Assembly: GCA_946894095.1 (NCBI GenBank) | Contig: OX335652.1 | Location: forward strand, 5,479,001 to 5,543,000 | Length of the DNA: 64,000 nt | Source: Incurvaria masculella | Lineage: Eukaryota > Arthropoda > Insecta > Lepidoptera > Incurvariidae | Direction of reading: 5' to 3' | In this document: positions 34,189 to 44,848 of the stretch, piece after piece | Numbering within the stretch: the stretch's first letter is position 1 | Layout: every line of letters begins with the position of its first letter | Notes under the pieces: generated by a model | The model's input: only the letters and a program-made list of their open reading frames with translations | Told to the model about the DNA's origin: nothing | Databases searched by the model: none | Translations under genes and position numbers: made by a program

Positions 34189-34529
34189 TGTTACGGACCC
34201 GTCGAAGCAAAACAGTCAGTATAGAGAAGAGACGAATTTATTATTAAAAATTGACACAAACAATATTAAAATGATAAAAACGAAAACAATAGATTACACT
34301 GAGCTCGGTTCTCCCCCGCTTCCGCGGAGTAGTCGGTCGTGACTGCCGGTTCTTCAATACGCGGGCCCCCGCCTCTCTACCCCTACGGCGTCTCCTCGTG
34401 GTCAGTCATCACATCTGGTTGCCATTAGGGGTAGGTTGGCGGAGGAATGTCGTCGCTATACGTTAGTCTCTATAGTCTAGGTATGTCTTTAGCTTTTGTC
34501 TTTGTCGGACAGGTCAGGCGGCCGCAACA
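34189..34529. mobile_element. Solo LTR (341 bp) with 5-bp target duplication
   Basis: It begins tgttacggacccg and ends ggcggccgcaaca, so TGTT...AACA with canonical TG/CA ends. Directly outside lies gagtg on both sides (34184-34188 and 34530-34534). No internal retroviral-type coding region follows, as expected after LTR-LTR recombination. A 5-bp duplication fits Ty3 or BEL/Pao type elements; orientation cannot be fixed. Confidence 0.78.
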
Positions 34530-34534
34530 GAGTG

Positions 34535-35269
34535 GTTTTATAAATATCGAGTAATTTGAGATCTTTATGGTTTCCATTCCATTATCCATTATCTTGGGTT
34601 CCAAATCCTAAAGGAAAAAAACGGTTGGGCTACGTGTAGTTTTTTATTGTCCGTCCGTCCACCCGTCTCTCAAGACTCTTTTTTTCTGATAAACGTCTAC
34701 AATATAAAAGTAAAAATATACATAATAATTTTCAATACTATATGAGATATGTAGATTAGTAGACAGTACTATAGGGAGTAGTATTGATAACTGTTACATA
34801 TTTGTAGTAAAAAACCTTTTTAATATTAATTCGGAAGCAACCTTGGATTGATTTCAAATTGACTTGAACACAAAAATAGAATCAATATTATCACAATACG
34901 ATTTCCAAAATACTGATTCTTTCAGTTATGTTTAGATTCGATAGAGCTACATTCAGCTAAAACATCTTGTTAAAAGACATAAAAACGTTTTGATTTCAGG
35001 GAAGGGCTAAGTCGTTCGGGGCATGTTTATTGTTAGTCTTTTCCCGCGTTTCGGTCGTAACGAACCAATTAGGGATTCCAAGCCCCCCTGTGACGGAAAT
35101 AAGGAAAAAGGAAACGATGTAATTGTTCGGAGAGGGAATAGGCAAAATCTTGCTTTAAAGAGTTTGCTTTAGGTAACCACAGATTTCAAATTAAACCAGA
35201 TATAACAATGTTATTTAGTACTTGCATTGAATTTAAAGTAGGAATAAATTTTAATGAAGTGTAAAGTCC
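34535..35269. other. Unassigned AT-rich DNA
   Basis: Nothing recognised apart from a short ccgtccgtcc tract near 34655. Confidence 0.45.
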
Positions 35270-35319
35270 ATGAGGTAGGTTGGTTGCTCAGCACAAGCGT
35301 AGTCACTCACTAACTTTAA

Positions 35320-35700
35320 CAAACTTTTTTTTTCACTGGAAATGGATGGGTAGTACCACATCTACGGCTATGAAACCACAAACCTCATGGGAAAGAGGTG
35401 CCATGCCAGGACCGTCGATATATTCCACGGCAACATTAAATTGGATGTTAAACACAGATAAATTATTAGTACCGAATTTACGCTCATTCATCCACTGCGA
35501 TGGTAATCCACACAGCCCGTGGCCGGTTTGTTTTATGGAACGGATTTCTTATCCATTCCATAATGTGTATCAAATACTGCCACTATATGAATATTAATCC
35601 GAAAAAACCAGACGATTCAAGATATTTCATTCAATGCGGTGGTACCAACCTGGTCGGAATTAACTCTACCAGTTAGTAAGAAAGGGGACTAACAGTTTAA
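35320..35700 (-). mobile_element. Interrupted SINE copy
   Basis: Body blocks aggtgccatgccaggacc, aacattaaattggatgttaa and tttcattcaatgcggtggta-ccaacctgg are present in reverse order. About 35460-35625 does not match the body and looks like an insertion or replacement. Confidence 0.55.
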
Positions 35701-35862
35701 CGTCGAATAAGATCCACGAACGGATATTCCTCTCCTAAAAGACGGCTCTTACGACATGCACAGGAAGAAAAGCAGTGGGCCCAATTGTTCTCATTTTACG
35801 TGCCAAAACCCACACAAGCATAGTCATAAAACAAAAGTTTGGTGACATTTTTATTAAATCCC

Positions 35863-36412
35863 TTAAGGTGGCCCATCCCGCTCATCTCCCCATACAAAAG
35901 GGGAAAGAAGATCACGCCCATATTTCTTGTCAGTGATCCAAAATGTTGCTCAAAATAGCTTTATTTGATCGAACTAGATGTCTGATGACCATTGGCATTG
36001 TAAAATTGTGTTTGGTTTTTAAGTTATAAGGTCCGAAAGTTCGCATTTTTCGCGCGTTTTATACAATAACTTTGGAGGTGGATTACGCAATGATAAAGTA
36101 AGAACACCTTAAAAAGATTAGTCATCAGACATAGCTTATTTAATCAAGATTTATAATCTATTTGGTTTTTGTTCGATATTTTACTACAGCGGTCGTGGTT
36201 TTCTTTTAGCTATAAGTCGTTTTGAAATTAAAATTTTCGTAAATCTTACCAAATCATACACTATGCACATTGTCTTTTTTGTGGACATGTTGCATCTTCC
36301 TCATCACGGAGCCTGTCTTATTCTTTGAAACAGAGAAGGTCCCAGAGCGCAACAGCACGGTTTTGTACCGTGCCCGCGAATGAGTTAGGCCCGCCGGGTT
36401 GGGCCACCTTAA
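35863..36412. mobile_element. TTAA-flanked MITE (piggyBac-like), copy 3
   Basis: Same orientation and length (550 bp) as the copy at 5102-5651 and nearly identical by eye. TTAA at both ends; inverted termini ttaaggtggcccatcccg and cgggttgggccaccttaa. Confidence 0.85.
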
Positions 36413-36548
36413 AACGGAATCAACAAAAATATAACTATCGAACCTGCTCACAAAATTTTACGAGAATCGACTGAAAAATGTGATCTGCAGAGAAGAACAG
36501 CCGGACATACGACAGCATTTTTCCTAAGCTGACACGGAGACATTTTTT

Positions 36549-36957
36549 AATTTATTTTTTTATGGAACCTGACATGCATGGCTAGTTGTTACACAACTAT
36601 CGTTTATATCCCAATAAACCACATTCTCTAAGGAATAAGGTGCCGTGCCAGGACTTTCCCTTTAAGAGCACGGCAACATTGAACTGCAGGCTATTCCAGA
36701 CATTCAGTAATCAGGAATCAGGAATCCTGAGTCTAGAAAACTGCTTTTGTAGCGGTTTTTAAAGCGATTTTCTTGACGAAAATATTTCGGGGCACAGTTT
36801 TTTTAATCAATCAATGTTAACCGTAGAAAAATTTGCTTTGAAAATCGCGATAAAAGCTGTTTTCTAGAATCAGGATTCCTGATTCCTGATTACTGAATGC
36901 CAGGAATAGACTTGCTGGATGGAAAACACGGACAACATTTCATTGCCGCTTCAACCG
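36549..36957 (-). mobile_element. SINE body copy split by a MITE
   Basis: The body reads tggaacctgacatgcatggc ... cggcaacattgaactg up to 36686 and resumes ctggatggaaaacacggaca at 36915. It ends about 50 bp before exon 3. Confidence 0.75.
36687..36914. mobile_element. Palindromic MITE nested in the SINE (228 bp)
   Basis: Inverted arms of about 80 bp (cattcagtaatcaggaatca, aggaatcctga, tctagaaaac and complements; outer caggctattccag and complement of aggaatagacttg). The SINE bases ctg are duplicated on both sides, giving a 3-bp target duplication. No coding capacity. Confidence 0.75.
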
Positions 36958-37007
36958 TATGAACCACATTATTTTAGGTACCTTGAAATCGCCTTGTATG
37001 AACCCAG

Positions 37008-37147
37008 GGGGCCTGTATGCGGACGCGACCGCCGGCGGCGGGGTGGGGGCGGCGGCGGGGCTGGCGGGCGCGGCGGGAGGTGCGGGCGCGGCCGGCGGGG
37101 GGTACTCCGCCGCGCAGGCGGGGGGACACAGCGCCGCGGCCGGCCTG
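37008..37147 (+). CDS. Host gene exon 3: Gly/Ala low-complexity segment
   Basis: The acceptor ...gaacccag ends at 37007. The first two bases complete the Gly codon split with exon 2. The reading is GLYADATAGGGVGAAAGLAG followed by more Ala/Gly, then GGGYSAAQAGGHSAAAGL, ending in phase 0 at the donor gtgcgt (37148). The pattern resembles glycine-rich structural proteins (silk, cuticle, eggshell). Open frames on all strands here are by-products of GC-rich composition. A SINE copy ends about 50 bp before this exon and a LINE fragment starts within a few bases after its donor, so the exon is tightly hemmed in by mobile DNA. Confidence 0.82.
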
Positions 37148-37152
37148 GTGCG

Positions 37153-37850
37153 TACCACTGCTGCCATCGGGGAGGGAAAAACGCCAGTGGCGACCGAGAC
37201 TCACGATGAATTTCGAACATTCAGGGGGCTGCGAAAAGCATGCCGGCCGGCCAGGTGCTTCTTCACACCATGTTTGAAGGGTCGTAATTTGGGGGAAATG
37301 CCTCGAAAGAAGTAAACATTCCTTTGTTTACCGACCCTATAGATAAAGGATCTAGAGGATCGGTGGGTTCTTATGTTTGAATGTCGACTGTGAATTTGCG
37401 CATGGTACCCTGTGCAGTTCTTACGTGGCGTTACTTTTCGTCGGACAAATGCGAGCAGTACTTCACGCAAGACCTTATCTGCGCCTTGTAGAGGAGCAGT
37501 TTTTGGTCAGGCGTGAAATACTGACGCACCCCGTTGAGGACTCCCAGCTTTTTTGAGGCAAGCTTGGCTTTATCCTCGACATGACGTCCAAAATTAAGGT
37601 CATGCGTCAGGTCGACACCAATAATCCCGATGTGGTCGTCTGAAAAGTGCGCTACGCTGAAAGGTGTCCTCTTCGCACTGAATATGCTCGCCTGTGTCTT
37701 GCTCGCGTTAAACTCAACGAGGTTCTGGAGACCCCACCTGGAAACTTTTTCCGGGGTCTCTTTGAGTTTATCAACGTGGCACCACCTATTCTCCTCCACT
37801 TCATCCCGGCTTTTGGTCCGGTGTCTGGTGTACCTGTATTACACTGTATT
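37153..37850 (-). pseudogene. 5'-truncated jockey/CR1-like LINE fragment
   Basis: Minus-strand frames read VSRWGLQNLVEFNASKTQAS, then VDLTHDLNFG, KLASKKLGVLNGV, RQYFTPDQKLLLYKAQIRS, and after a frame change FKHGVKKHLAGRHAF. This is the end of an RT domain and the C-terminal tail of a jockey/CR1-type LINE. The tail end lies within a few bases of the exon 3 donor. It carries frameshifts and lacks the endonuclease and the RT active site, so it is dead. Confidence 0.8.
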
Positions 37851-38275
37851 AATAAAAACCTTTTATTATTTAAACCAATCACCTTGATTGCTTCGCAAAC
37901 GCGCGGATTTGAGCGGATAGAATGATGAATCAAAACTCATTTTTAAAACTGCATTAATTTTAGACTATATAAAATTGTCAGGCACTATAATTATTGCTTT
38001 ATAATTAAGTTTGATACGTATATTTAAATCAGTAAAGATTAACTTTAATGTTCGTTACATATCAGCTTAAAACATTTTATACCACGAACTATTCTCAAGT
38101 CTAGCAGGATAAATGATAATGTACCTCTACTCCTAATGAAAAGAGATATCACCTCCCAACCCATCATTTCAGTATATCTGTGTTTCTATTTTAATTCTAT
38201 TATTTAGACGGCCTTAACGTGGACTCAAAAAACTTACCAAAGTAACCATTACTTAATTATTGTTTTAATCCAAAG

Positions 38276-38635
38276 GGCGGTGAAACGTCCAACGCCGGAA
38301 GTGCCGGCTTCTCATTCTCCGCCCACAAGTCGGTCGGATTCGCCGGAGGCGCCGGCGGCGGGACGCTCGTCAAGCAGGTCGAGGCCGCTCCTCCGGTCGT
38401 CGAGACTGTCCAGACAGTGCAGTCCCCGCCTCCCCACGGACTGTCCAAGCACAAGAAGGTCACCACTTACGAGGAGGAGACCGTCAACTACGTCAACGAA
38501 GTGCCCCCCCCCGCGGTGCTCAAAACCGTCGTCGCCCCAGTCGCCAAGACTGTCCAAGTGAAGACCGAGGCGCCGCGGGTCCATGTCGAGAAACACGTCA
38601 GAACCGAAGCGCACGCCCCGGTCGTCTACAAGGAA
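38276..38635 (+). CDS. Host gene exon 4: Gly-rich to Val/Lys/Pro-rich transition
   Basis: This is the longest exon, 120 codons, phase 0 to 0, between acceptor ttaatccaaag and donor gtgagt (38636). It starts GGETSNAGSAGFSFSAHKSV, keeps a short Gly/Ala run, then changes to charged, proline-rich, probably disordered sequence: QVEAAPPVVETVQTVQSPPP, KKVTTYEEETVNYVNEVPPP, and an ending APVVYKE. The frame stays open past the donor to 38863, but the consensus donor and the matching VYVPEP continuation in exon 5 favour splicing here. The VVYKE element recurs in exon 5. No known catalytic or chitin-binding motif is visible. Confidence 0.85.
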
Positions 38636-39149
38636 GTGAGTAGGCAAAGGAGAATAATCGACCTTCACAGACGAACTAAGTTTGATCTGTTTGGAAATTT
38701 GCTCGGTGCGTTCGCGAGACACCAGGATCGAGTTCGTTCGTTCGATCGTAAAGATCAGGTTCGTTTCATGGAAGCTGTTTGTAAGCCCAGCACCCAAACG
38801 ACCTTGAACAGTCGGAAGCACTCTCGGTTCAAGCACTCTTTACCCACTGAATCATTCTATTAATGAATGCGTACATAAATTAAGTTGTAAAAGTTATTTC
38901 AAGAAAAACTAAACACAATATCACATAGCACAAGCTGCACAAATAGACTTATTTCAAAAAATAGGTATGCAGCAATGTTATAAACATTGCTAATTCGTAC
39001 ACTATCTAGATTTTTTATTTAAAAAACAAAAAAAACAAATAGGTTTTGATTTAGTACATATTATATGTTACTTAATAAATTAATAAACTTAGTATTGATT
39101 CAAGGATTGTGAGCTCATTTATCGCTTATCGTGTCAATGTTGTTTTCGT

Positions 39150-39345
39150 CTGATGTCGGGTTGTATTATTTCCTGGATATAATATGACTTCCCAATACAA
39201 ACGTATATCCCCTATTTCACCACATTCTAGTTTAATTTTTACCACAAAAGGTAGCATATATCCTTCTCCAAAGTCCAGACTATCTCTATACCGACATTTA
39301 TCACGTTCAGCGGTTAAGGCATGAAAATGCAACAAAGAGAGTTAC
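39150..39345 (-). repeat. Repeat fragment like the loop at 30955-31170
   Basis: ttccca-tata...gtatatcccc, accacaaaaggtagcatat and aaagtccagactatctctat match tcccccatttaa, ctgcaaaaggtagcctatga and aggtccagactatcttta in the 30955-31170 block, in the same direction. Confidence 0.5.
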
Positions 39346-39601
39346 TTTCTCATTTTTAATATTACTATGGTTTATTGCAATAGTTAAACGTAGACTTAAA
39401 ATTGAAATTTATGAAACAATTGAACCATAAAATAACCACACGTTCGTAATATAAAGGTCGATATTTCCTAGAGCCCTATTTTCTAATTTAAAGAGCCCCT
39501 GAGCTGAATAAAACATAGTTTCACAAAGTTTTCACATCTAACTGCTGATAACAGGCAAGGTACGGCACAAACACTTCCTAAGTCCATCAATAATTCCGTA
39601 G

Positions 39602-39874
39602 GTTTACGTGCCGGAGCCGGTAGTCTACTACAAGCCGCGCCACCACCACAAGGCGTGGGCGGGCGGATACTTCGAGGCGGGCGGCGCGGTCCCCCCGCCC
39701 ACCAGGGTCGTCTACAAGGAGGTGCACGCGCCGGTCGTGCACAGGCGGGTCGACGTCGTCGCCGAGAGTGACGCCGACGCAGCGGTCGGGGCGCAGGCGG
39801 CGGGTGACATAGGCTACTCGAAGAGAGTCAACTTCCAGCACAGGAACCCGACGTTCTTCGCAGACATATTTAAC
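39602..39874 (+). CDS. Host gene exon 5: His/Arg-rich and YKEV-repeat segment
   Basis: The acceptor attccgtag ends at 39601 and the donor gtgagc starts at 39875; 91 codons in phase 0. The reading begins VYVPEPVVYYKPRHHHKAWA, continues through GGYFEAGGAVPPPTR, then VVYKEVHAPVVHRRVDVVAE, and ends NFQHRNPTFFADIFN. VVYKEVHAPVV echoes the APVVYKE at the end of exon 4, giving an internal repeat across the junction. Tyr-, His- and Lys-rich segments suit a cross-linkable cuticle-type protein, but that is inference. Confidence 0.85.
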
Positions 39875-41599
39875 GTGAGCTCACCCAACGGTGTCTATAT
39901 TTCTTAAGGGGAATAAATACCTAAATATGAACGTTTTTCTGAAGTCGATTACAGTAAAGCCTTTGGTTGTTAAACATTGAAACACTGAGCTTATAGAACG
40001 TACGTTTGAGAAGGTACACATCTCCATTTTGTCCAAAACACTTGTATAATCATCGAAAGAAAAAATATTTATAAAAGGACCCTTTTTAACTTTTAAAGCC
40101 ATTTTTTCTATTTAGAAGAATGAATATGAATGAATATGAATACCTTTCAGCCATAACGAGGTACACATCTCCCTTGCTGTTTAAAAATAGAGGATAATGA
40201 GGTGATCATGTCACTTATAATGGCTCGTGCCTGATTCCTCATTAAAATTAAGAATTATGTTTCTAATACTTTACACATTAAATGAATGAATTGACAGTTA
40301 CGTCTGTACGTTTAAGTTTTTCTGTTTCAAAAACTTATACCTATCCGTTACTTACGCATCTATAAATTTACTTTTACAAATACAAAAAGGCGTTTATCAG
40401 TTAAATTATCAAAAAAACCCAAGGCTGATTTATATTATGTGCAGGCACGTGCCATTGAATGGAATTCGATCACCTCATCGACCTCTTGAAAATTAATTTG
40501 GTGATGCATTCCGTTTGATAAACGCGTAAGTAAAACAAACATCATTATTATTTTTATCTGAGGTTTACGGCTCTGCTCGGGTCAATTTCGTTTTTAAAAA
40601 TCATCCGAGGTCCACCGCGTCGCATCGTGTTTCGATTTCGATTAGCGTTATTTCTGACTTTTTTCTTTTTGTTATGCTCCTAAGGTTTGTAGCGTTAAGG
40701 TTGTAGCCAATAATAATAAGAATTGGGCTGAATCCAAAAACAGTGTTTAAAATCAGACTGGTAGTTCCAGAGTTCAGCGCGTTCAAACAAACAAACTGAC
40801 ATACTTTATTATAATACTGTAAACACAAAATTGTTACAAATTTCAATTATATAAAAAGTACTTGATGTGATTGATGGTCTTACCTAGCTACAATTTAAAG
40901 ATGTACCTATAAGTATTGTACACATTAGGCTAATATGCATACACACTAATATAATACAAATTCACAAACAAATTTAACATAGAATTAGAGAAACAGATAT
41001 TTACCATTACAGGTTGAAAATAAAGCTACACCACCCATCAATGTATCTTTCCCCGTTTCGTAATTTAAAAATGGTTGGATTTTTTTTTAATTATTAAAAG
41101 TTCACTTATATAAGAACGTTATTAGTTGTTGCTATTTAATGGAAAATAATGCATGACTTGATGTATCAACGTAAAATTCAAATGTTGACAGACAAACAGA
41201 TCGCAAAGGGATATCACAATTTCAGTAAAATGTTTTCATTACTTTTGTCGTGACTTTTGCGTTCTTATTATATTCGTTTTCGGCTTCACATTTACCAGAG
41301 TATTATTGGAAATATCGTGACCTTTTTGTATCACGACCGTTTTGTCTTACAAACTAAAATGTCGGAAAGATGTTATTTAAAAAAATAATTTTTGTGAAAA
41401 TAAAATGTCTCTGAGATCTCTAAATGAGATGGACGTATTACAACTATAAATATGTTATTAAATAATTTAAACAATACAAAATAAAGAATTTATCAAATTC
41501 TAGCTTATTGTGTATTTAGGGACGTTATTTATTTGCTTAGTTAATCGAAATGTGTTGTTATTCTCTGCATGCCTCCTAATCAAGTGTTTCCGTTTCCAG
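39875..41599. other. Host intron 5
   Basis: AT-rich. A weak copy of the 'ggctctgctcgggtc' repeat lies at about 40556-40830. Otherwise nothing recognised. Confidence 0.5.
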
Positions 41600-41696
41600 A
41601 TCCCAATCCAAACACTTTCCGCGGTCGGGAAGTTCCTCGGAAACGCCGCTGGAAGTACCAGCGTCACCGTGGAGAAGTCCGCATACGCTCACGCAG
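41600..41696 (+). CDS. Host gene exon 6: C-terminal region
   Basis: The acceptor tgtttccgtttccag is strong. The 97 nt run from phase 0 to phase 1, ending before gttgag. The reading is IPIQTLSAVGKFLGNAAGST then SVTVEKSAYAHA, and the next residue is completed by exon 7. It is less repetitive than earlier exons and could form a short amphipathic helix (IQTLSAVGKFLGN). The frame runs into a stop just after the donor, consistent with an exon end. Confidence 0.8.
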
Positions 41697-42778
41697 GTTG
41701 AGTGTGACGACACGTCACCCTTCAAATACGAGACACCGTAGATTATCAAATACAAACATATCGGAATAAACACGACAGTCACAAATGCAAAGTTCTATAT
41801 AGAAAATTATGTTAGCGAACCTAGAATTGCGAATGAATAATTTATAAAGATATCTACTCAAGAGCCTAACGGCTTAGATGTCGGGTGGAATTACATCATC
41901 AGGGTCGACCAGATTGTGGAGCTGACGACGGAATACAGATTAGACGACTTTATGTCACCGGCAATAATAATGGCTAAAGGGACTTTGATAGCTAAGTATT
42001 TACTTATACTGTTACACAGAGGTTTACTTGTGCAAACAAAGTTTTGATTTAGAGTTGTTCCCTCAGACGTGAAGACTATTAACTCGCTTAATTAGTCAAA
42101 TATACTCATACTTAATAAAGTACATTTACATCGGGTAGAATAAACACATGTATATGGTAAATTTGTACGAGATTTTTAATAAAGATGAAACATTGATAAT
42201 TGTTCTTCTTTTACAATATCAAGCGATCCTACTTATGACTCGATCACTGTCATTTCATTGAATAATCATACACTTCTATCGTTACGAATTCATACATTCT
42301 CGTAGCATTATCTTCATATATTTCTTCTTCATTTTATCGTGTGTTCGCATTTGACAAATCCGTGCATGGAATCTATTAACATGTTCATGCGCTAAAGGGG
42401 CGAGAGGAATTTCCTTCACACGAGAGGCAGAGTGTACGTCAGTCGATTCACACAAAGCGCATGTGGCAGCAATGCGCAATATTCATAGGATGGCCTAACC
42501 ATGTATGTTAGCTTTCAGTTAATTTAACAAATGTTATTACTTCAGTGGCCATGAAATTGCAATCACGTTATTTGCTCGATGGAAATGTATTTTCTATATA
42601 ATGTTTACCCTTAACGGCGTGCTAACGCCTGATTGAATTCAGTTCCATAAGGGCGTAAGTGAAACCAAATTATTGATTTTAAAATAACTACTACTTATTT
42701 TGGAATTTCAAAAAGATGAAAGATGCGTTGATGATCTAGCTTTCTATGTTTGATTTGGATAAGTTTCGTCGCGAATGC
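41697..42778. other. Host intron 6, first part
   Basis: No supported feature. Confidence 0.5.
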
Positions 42779-43062
42779 GAGCTGTTTCATAGTTCGGAAT
42801 CCATGTAAAACTGTACGGACCCTTCCCTTACTAGGTGGTAGGGTTTAAACCCACCAGGGGTAATACCATCGCATTGGATGAAATGATAGTCGAAGCGGCA
42901 ATGAAAAATTGTCCGTATTTTCCATCCAGTTCAATGTAGCTGCGCTCATAAAGGGAAAGTCCTGGCATGGCACCTAATTCCTTCGGGAATGTGGTGTATT
43001 GGGCTAATAACATGACAGTGGGACTGTTCCAGCCATCCATGTCGTCACATAAGAAAAGAGAC
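42779..43062 (+). mobile_element. SINE copy, head truncated
   Basis: Starts within the body at gcgaatgcgagctgtttcat and runs through gttcggaatccatgtaaaac, gatagtcgaagcggcaatga, ccatccagttcaatgtagct and gtcctggcatggcacctaat to cgtcacataag. The part before the body is missing. Confidence 0.75.
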
Positions 43063-43961
43063 TGTGCCATACTAGTGCCTGCAGCGAGAACCCATGTGAG
43101 ATAAGACGGCTCGCGGGGCTCGCTCGCTCTCGCCTCGATATCATCTTATTGCGTCTCGAGCCCCCGTATTTCAAGAGATTACAGCTTTATCGTGGCTGTT
43201 TTCCCTTCCGTTTTTTTTTTTTCATTTTTTATGATTTACCTTTCGGAGGAAAATAAGAAGCGAAATCCTTGCGTTGTTTCACCTCGTTTATTGGGAGAAT
43301 GAAAATAAAAGTTTTGTTTTAAGATTAGAAATTACTTAAATATGTAACCAAACTTAAAATTATTTTTCTAAAATGTTATTAAAATGAATTATAAAATTCG
43401 AGCTATGCACACGCAAAATAATAACATGACATCTAGGAAGACAAACATTGCTGTTTAATAACTTATTAAAGTGTTTTTTAAAGGGATTTACAATATTCAT
43501 TGATTCATTCTTCGTGAAATAAATTATGTATTGTTAATGTGACAAGACTCCTTCATATGCGAGAATATTTAACACAATGTAATAGATATTGGTTATTTTT
43601 TTATTGCGGAAATAGGTTTTTTTAACTACTTTCTCCAGAAATATTGAAAATATTGTTTAGAAATCGTAAGATACCACAAAACACATAAATATTTATTGTT
43701 AGTATTTAAATTACTTAGACTAGAAAAACATTGATTTTCCTGGAATTAAAGTTGAGTCTGTTTTTATGCTAAGGGGTACTGTGATTTTTAAGGAAATGCC
43801 TGGGAAAATTACACCCTTATTAATATTATTTCATTCACAACATTTTCACGTTAATATTTCAATGTTCATTACTTTTGAATCATTCTCTGAAATTCTCTAA
43901 CTGTCCCGTCTAATCTTCTGTCCTATCATCTCTTTTCACACCTGCATGCATCCTCCGGCAG

Positions 43962-44050
43962 ATGGCGACAGTACGAAGGGGTTGTCCGGTGAAACTTCAG
44001 TGGCGGTAAAGACGCCGTCCGTTACATCCATCATTGACGGTGTGCTTGCT
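43962..44050 (+). CDS. Host gene exon 7: last well-supported exon
   Basis: The acceptor tcctccggcag ends at 43961. Two bases complete an Asp codon with exon 6 (AHA-D-GDSTKG). The reading continues GLSGETSVAVKTPSVTSIID then GVLA and ends in phase 0 at a perfect donor gtaagt (44051). Because a consensus donor follows and no stop has been reached, the gene must continue. The next exon has to begin in phase 0, and neither downstream candidate can be joined directly without a stop or an extra exon. Confidence 0.78.
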
Positions 44051-44621
44051 GTAAGTCATCCCATTTCATCCATTCATAATATCCCTGTATAGACGTTATG
44101 TAAAGGCAATGTATCTATTTATCAGTGTATTTATAACTTAAATAAGCGTGCATAGCATGCGAGGGGTGGATAAATATTATACTGTATAGTTATACGTTTT
44201 CTTGTACATCCCATAAAACCATCATAATGAACAAATAAATAAACATATTGCTTAAATTTTGATTACAGAAAAGTAAAATAATTTTAATCGTATAGATTTA
44301 AATGCATGTCAAGGAGAGTATATCTGCGAAACAACCTCCATAATTTTAGGTTAGTAAACGGGAGGAGTTTTTGCTTTTCATATGTTTATCATATGCATAT
44401 ATGATGTGTACGTAATATTATACATTTCTACAATTAATTATTAAAGTATCAGTTTAGGTCATTTACAGAATATAGTATATGTTTTATCTGTCTTCAATAC
44501 CCAATGAGTTTACCATTTCGACATCAATCATTCGTAGAATTTGTTTAACGCAGTCTTCATAATCAACCGCCTGGCATGTGTGTTTCCATTTTGCACGTGT
44601 ATACAAACAGGAGGCGACAGC
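44051..44621. other. DNA after exon 7, nothing recognised
   Basis: Expected to be intron, since exon 7 ends in a perfect donor. No phase-0 acceptor-exon candidate is convincing here. Confidence 0.45.
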
Positions 44622-44848
44622 AGTGGGGCCAGCGGCGTAGCCACTTTTACATAAAATGGCGGTAGCGCCTGCGAGTGAATTCGCTCACTACTGATATTCT
44701 CGAACATGCACGAACATTCAAGAACTTTACAGGATGATATTCAATGCATGGAACATTAGATGTTGCGCGTCCCGAATTCGTGAGCGAGCTAACTATAAGT
44801 TAATAACTCATGTCTACGCTGCCGCCACACGAATGAGTTTCGATCGGC
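44622..44848 (-). repeat. Dispersed repeat, partner of 28915-29110
   Basis: The reverse complement shows gatcgaaactcattcg-gtggcggcag, gcgaattcactcgc and ggcgctaccgccattttatg followed by taaaagtggc. Confidence 0.55.

Larger units (their letters stand above)
17122..44050 (+). other. Seven-exon host gene span: secreted Gly/Ala-rich structural protein
   Basis: Seven short exons read as one protein of 403 codons with no stop: 17127-17183, 30454-30646, 37008-37147, 38276-38635, 39602-39874, 41600-41696, 43962-44050. Junction phases agree in order (0, 1, 0, 0, 0, 1, then 0 at the last donor), and every intron is GT-AG. Most exons are strikingly GC-rich against AT-rich introns of about 13.3, 6.4, 1.1, 1.0, 1.7 and 2.3 kb. 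The order is signal peptide, Gly/Ala-rich low-complexity part, Val/Lys/Glu/Pro-rich part with APVVYKE-type repeats, His/Arg-rich stretch, and a more ordinary C-terminal part. This suggests an extracellular structural protein such as a cuticle or eggshell component. I do not recognise a named family and see no chitin-binding Rebers-Riddiford motif. The 5' UTR exon, promoter and 3' end are not identified. Confidence 0.8.

Noticed and set aside
36919..37315. Several overlapping long frames on both strands around exon 3
   Set aside because: Only the frame matching the phase of exons 2 and 4 is credible; the others reflect the GC-rich composition.
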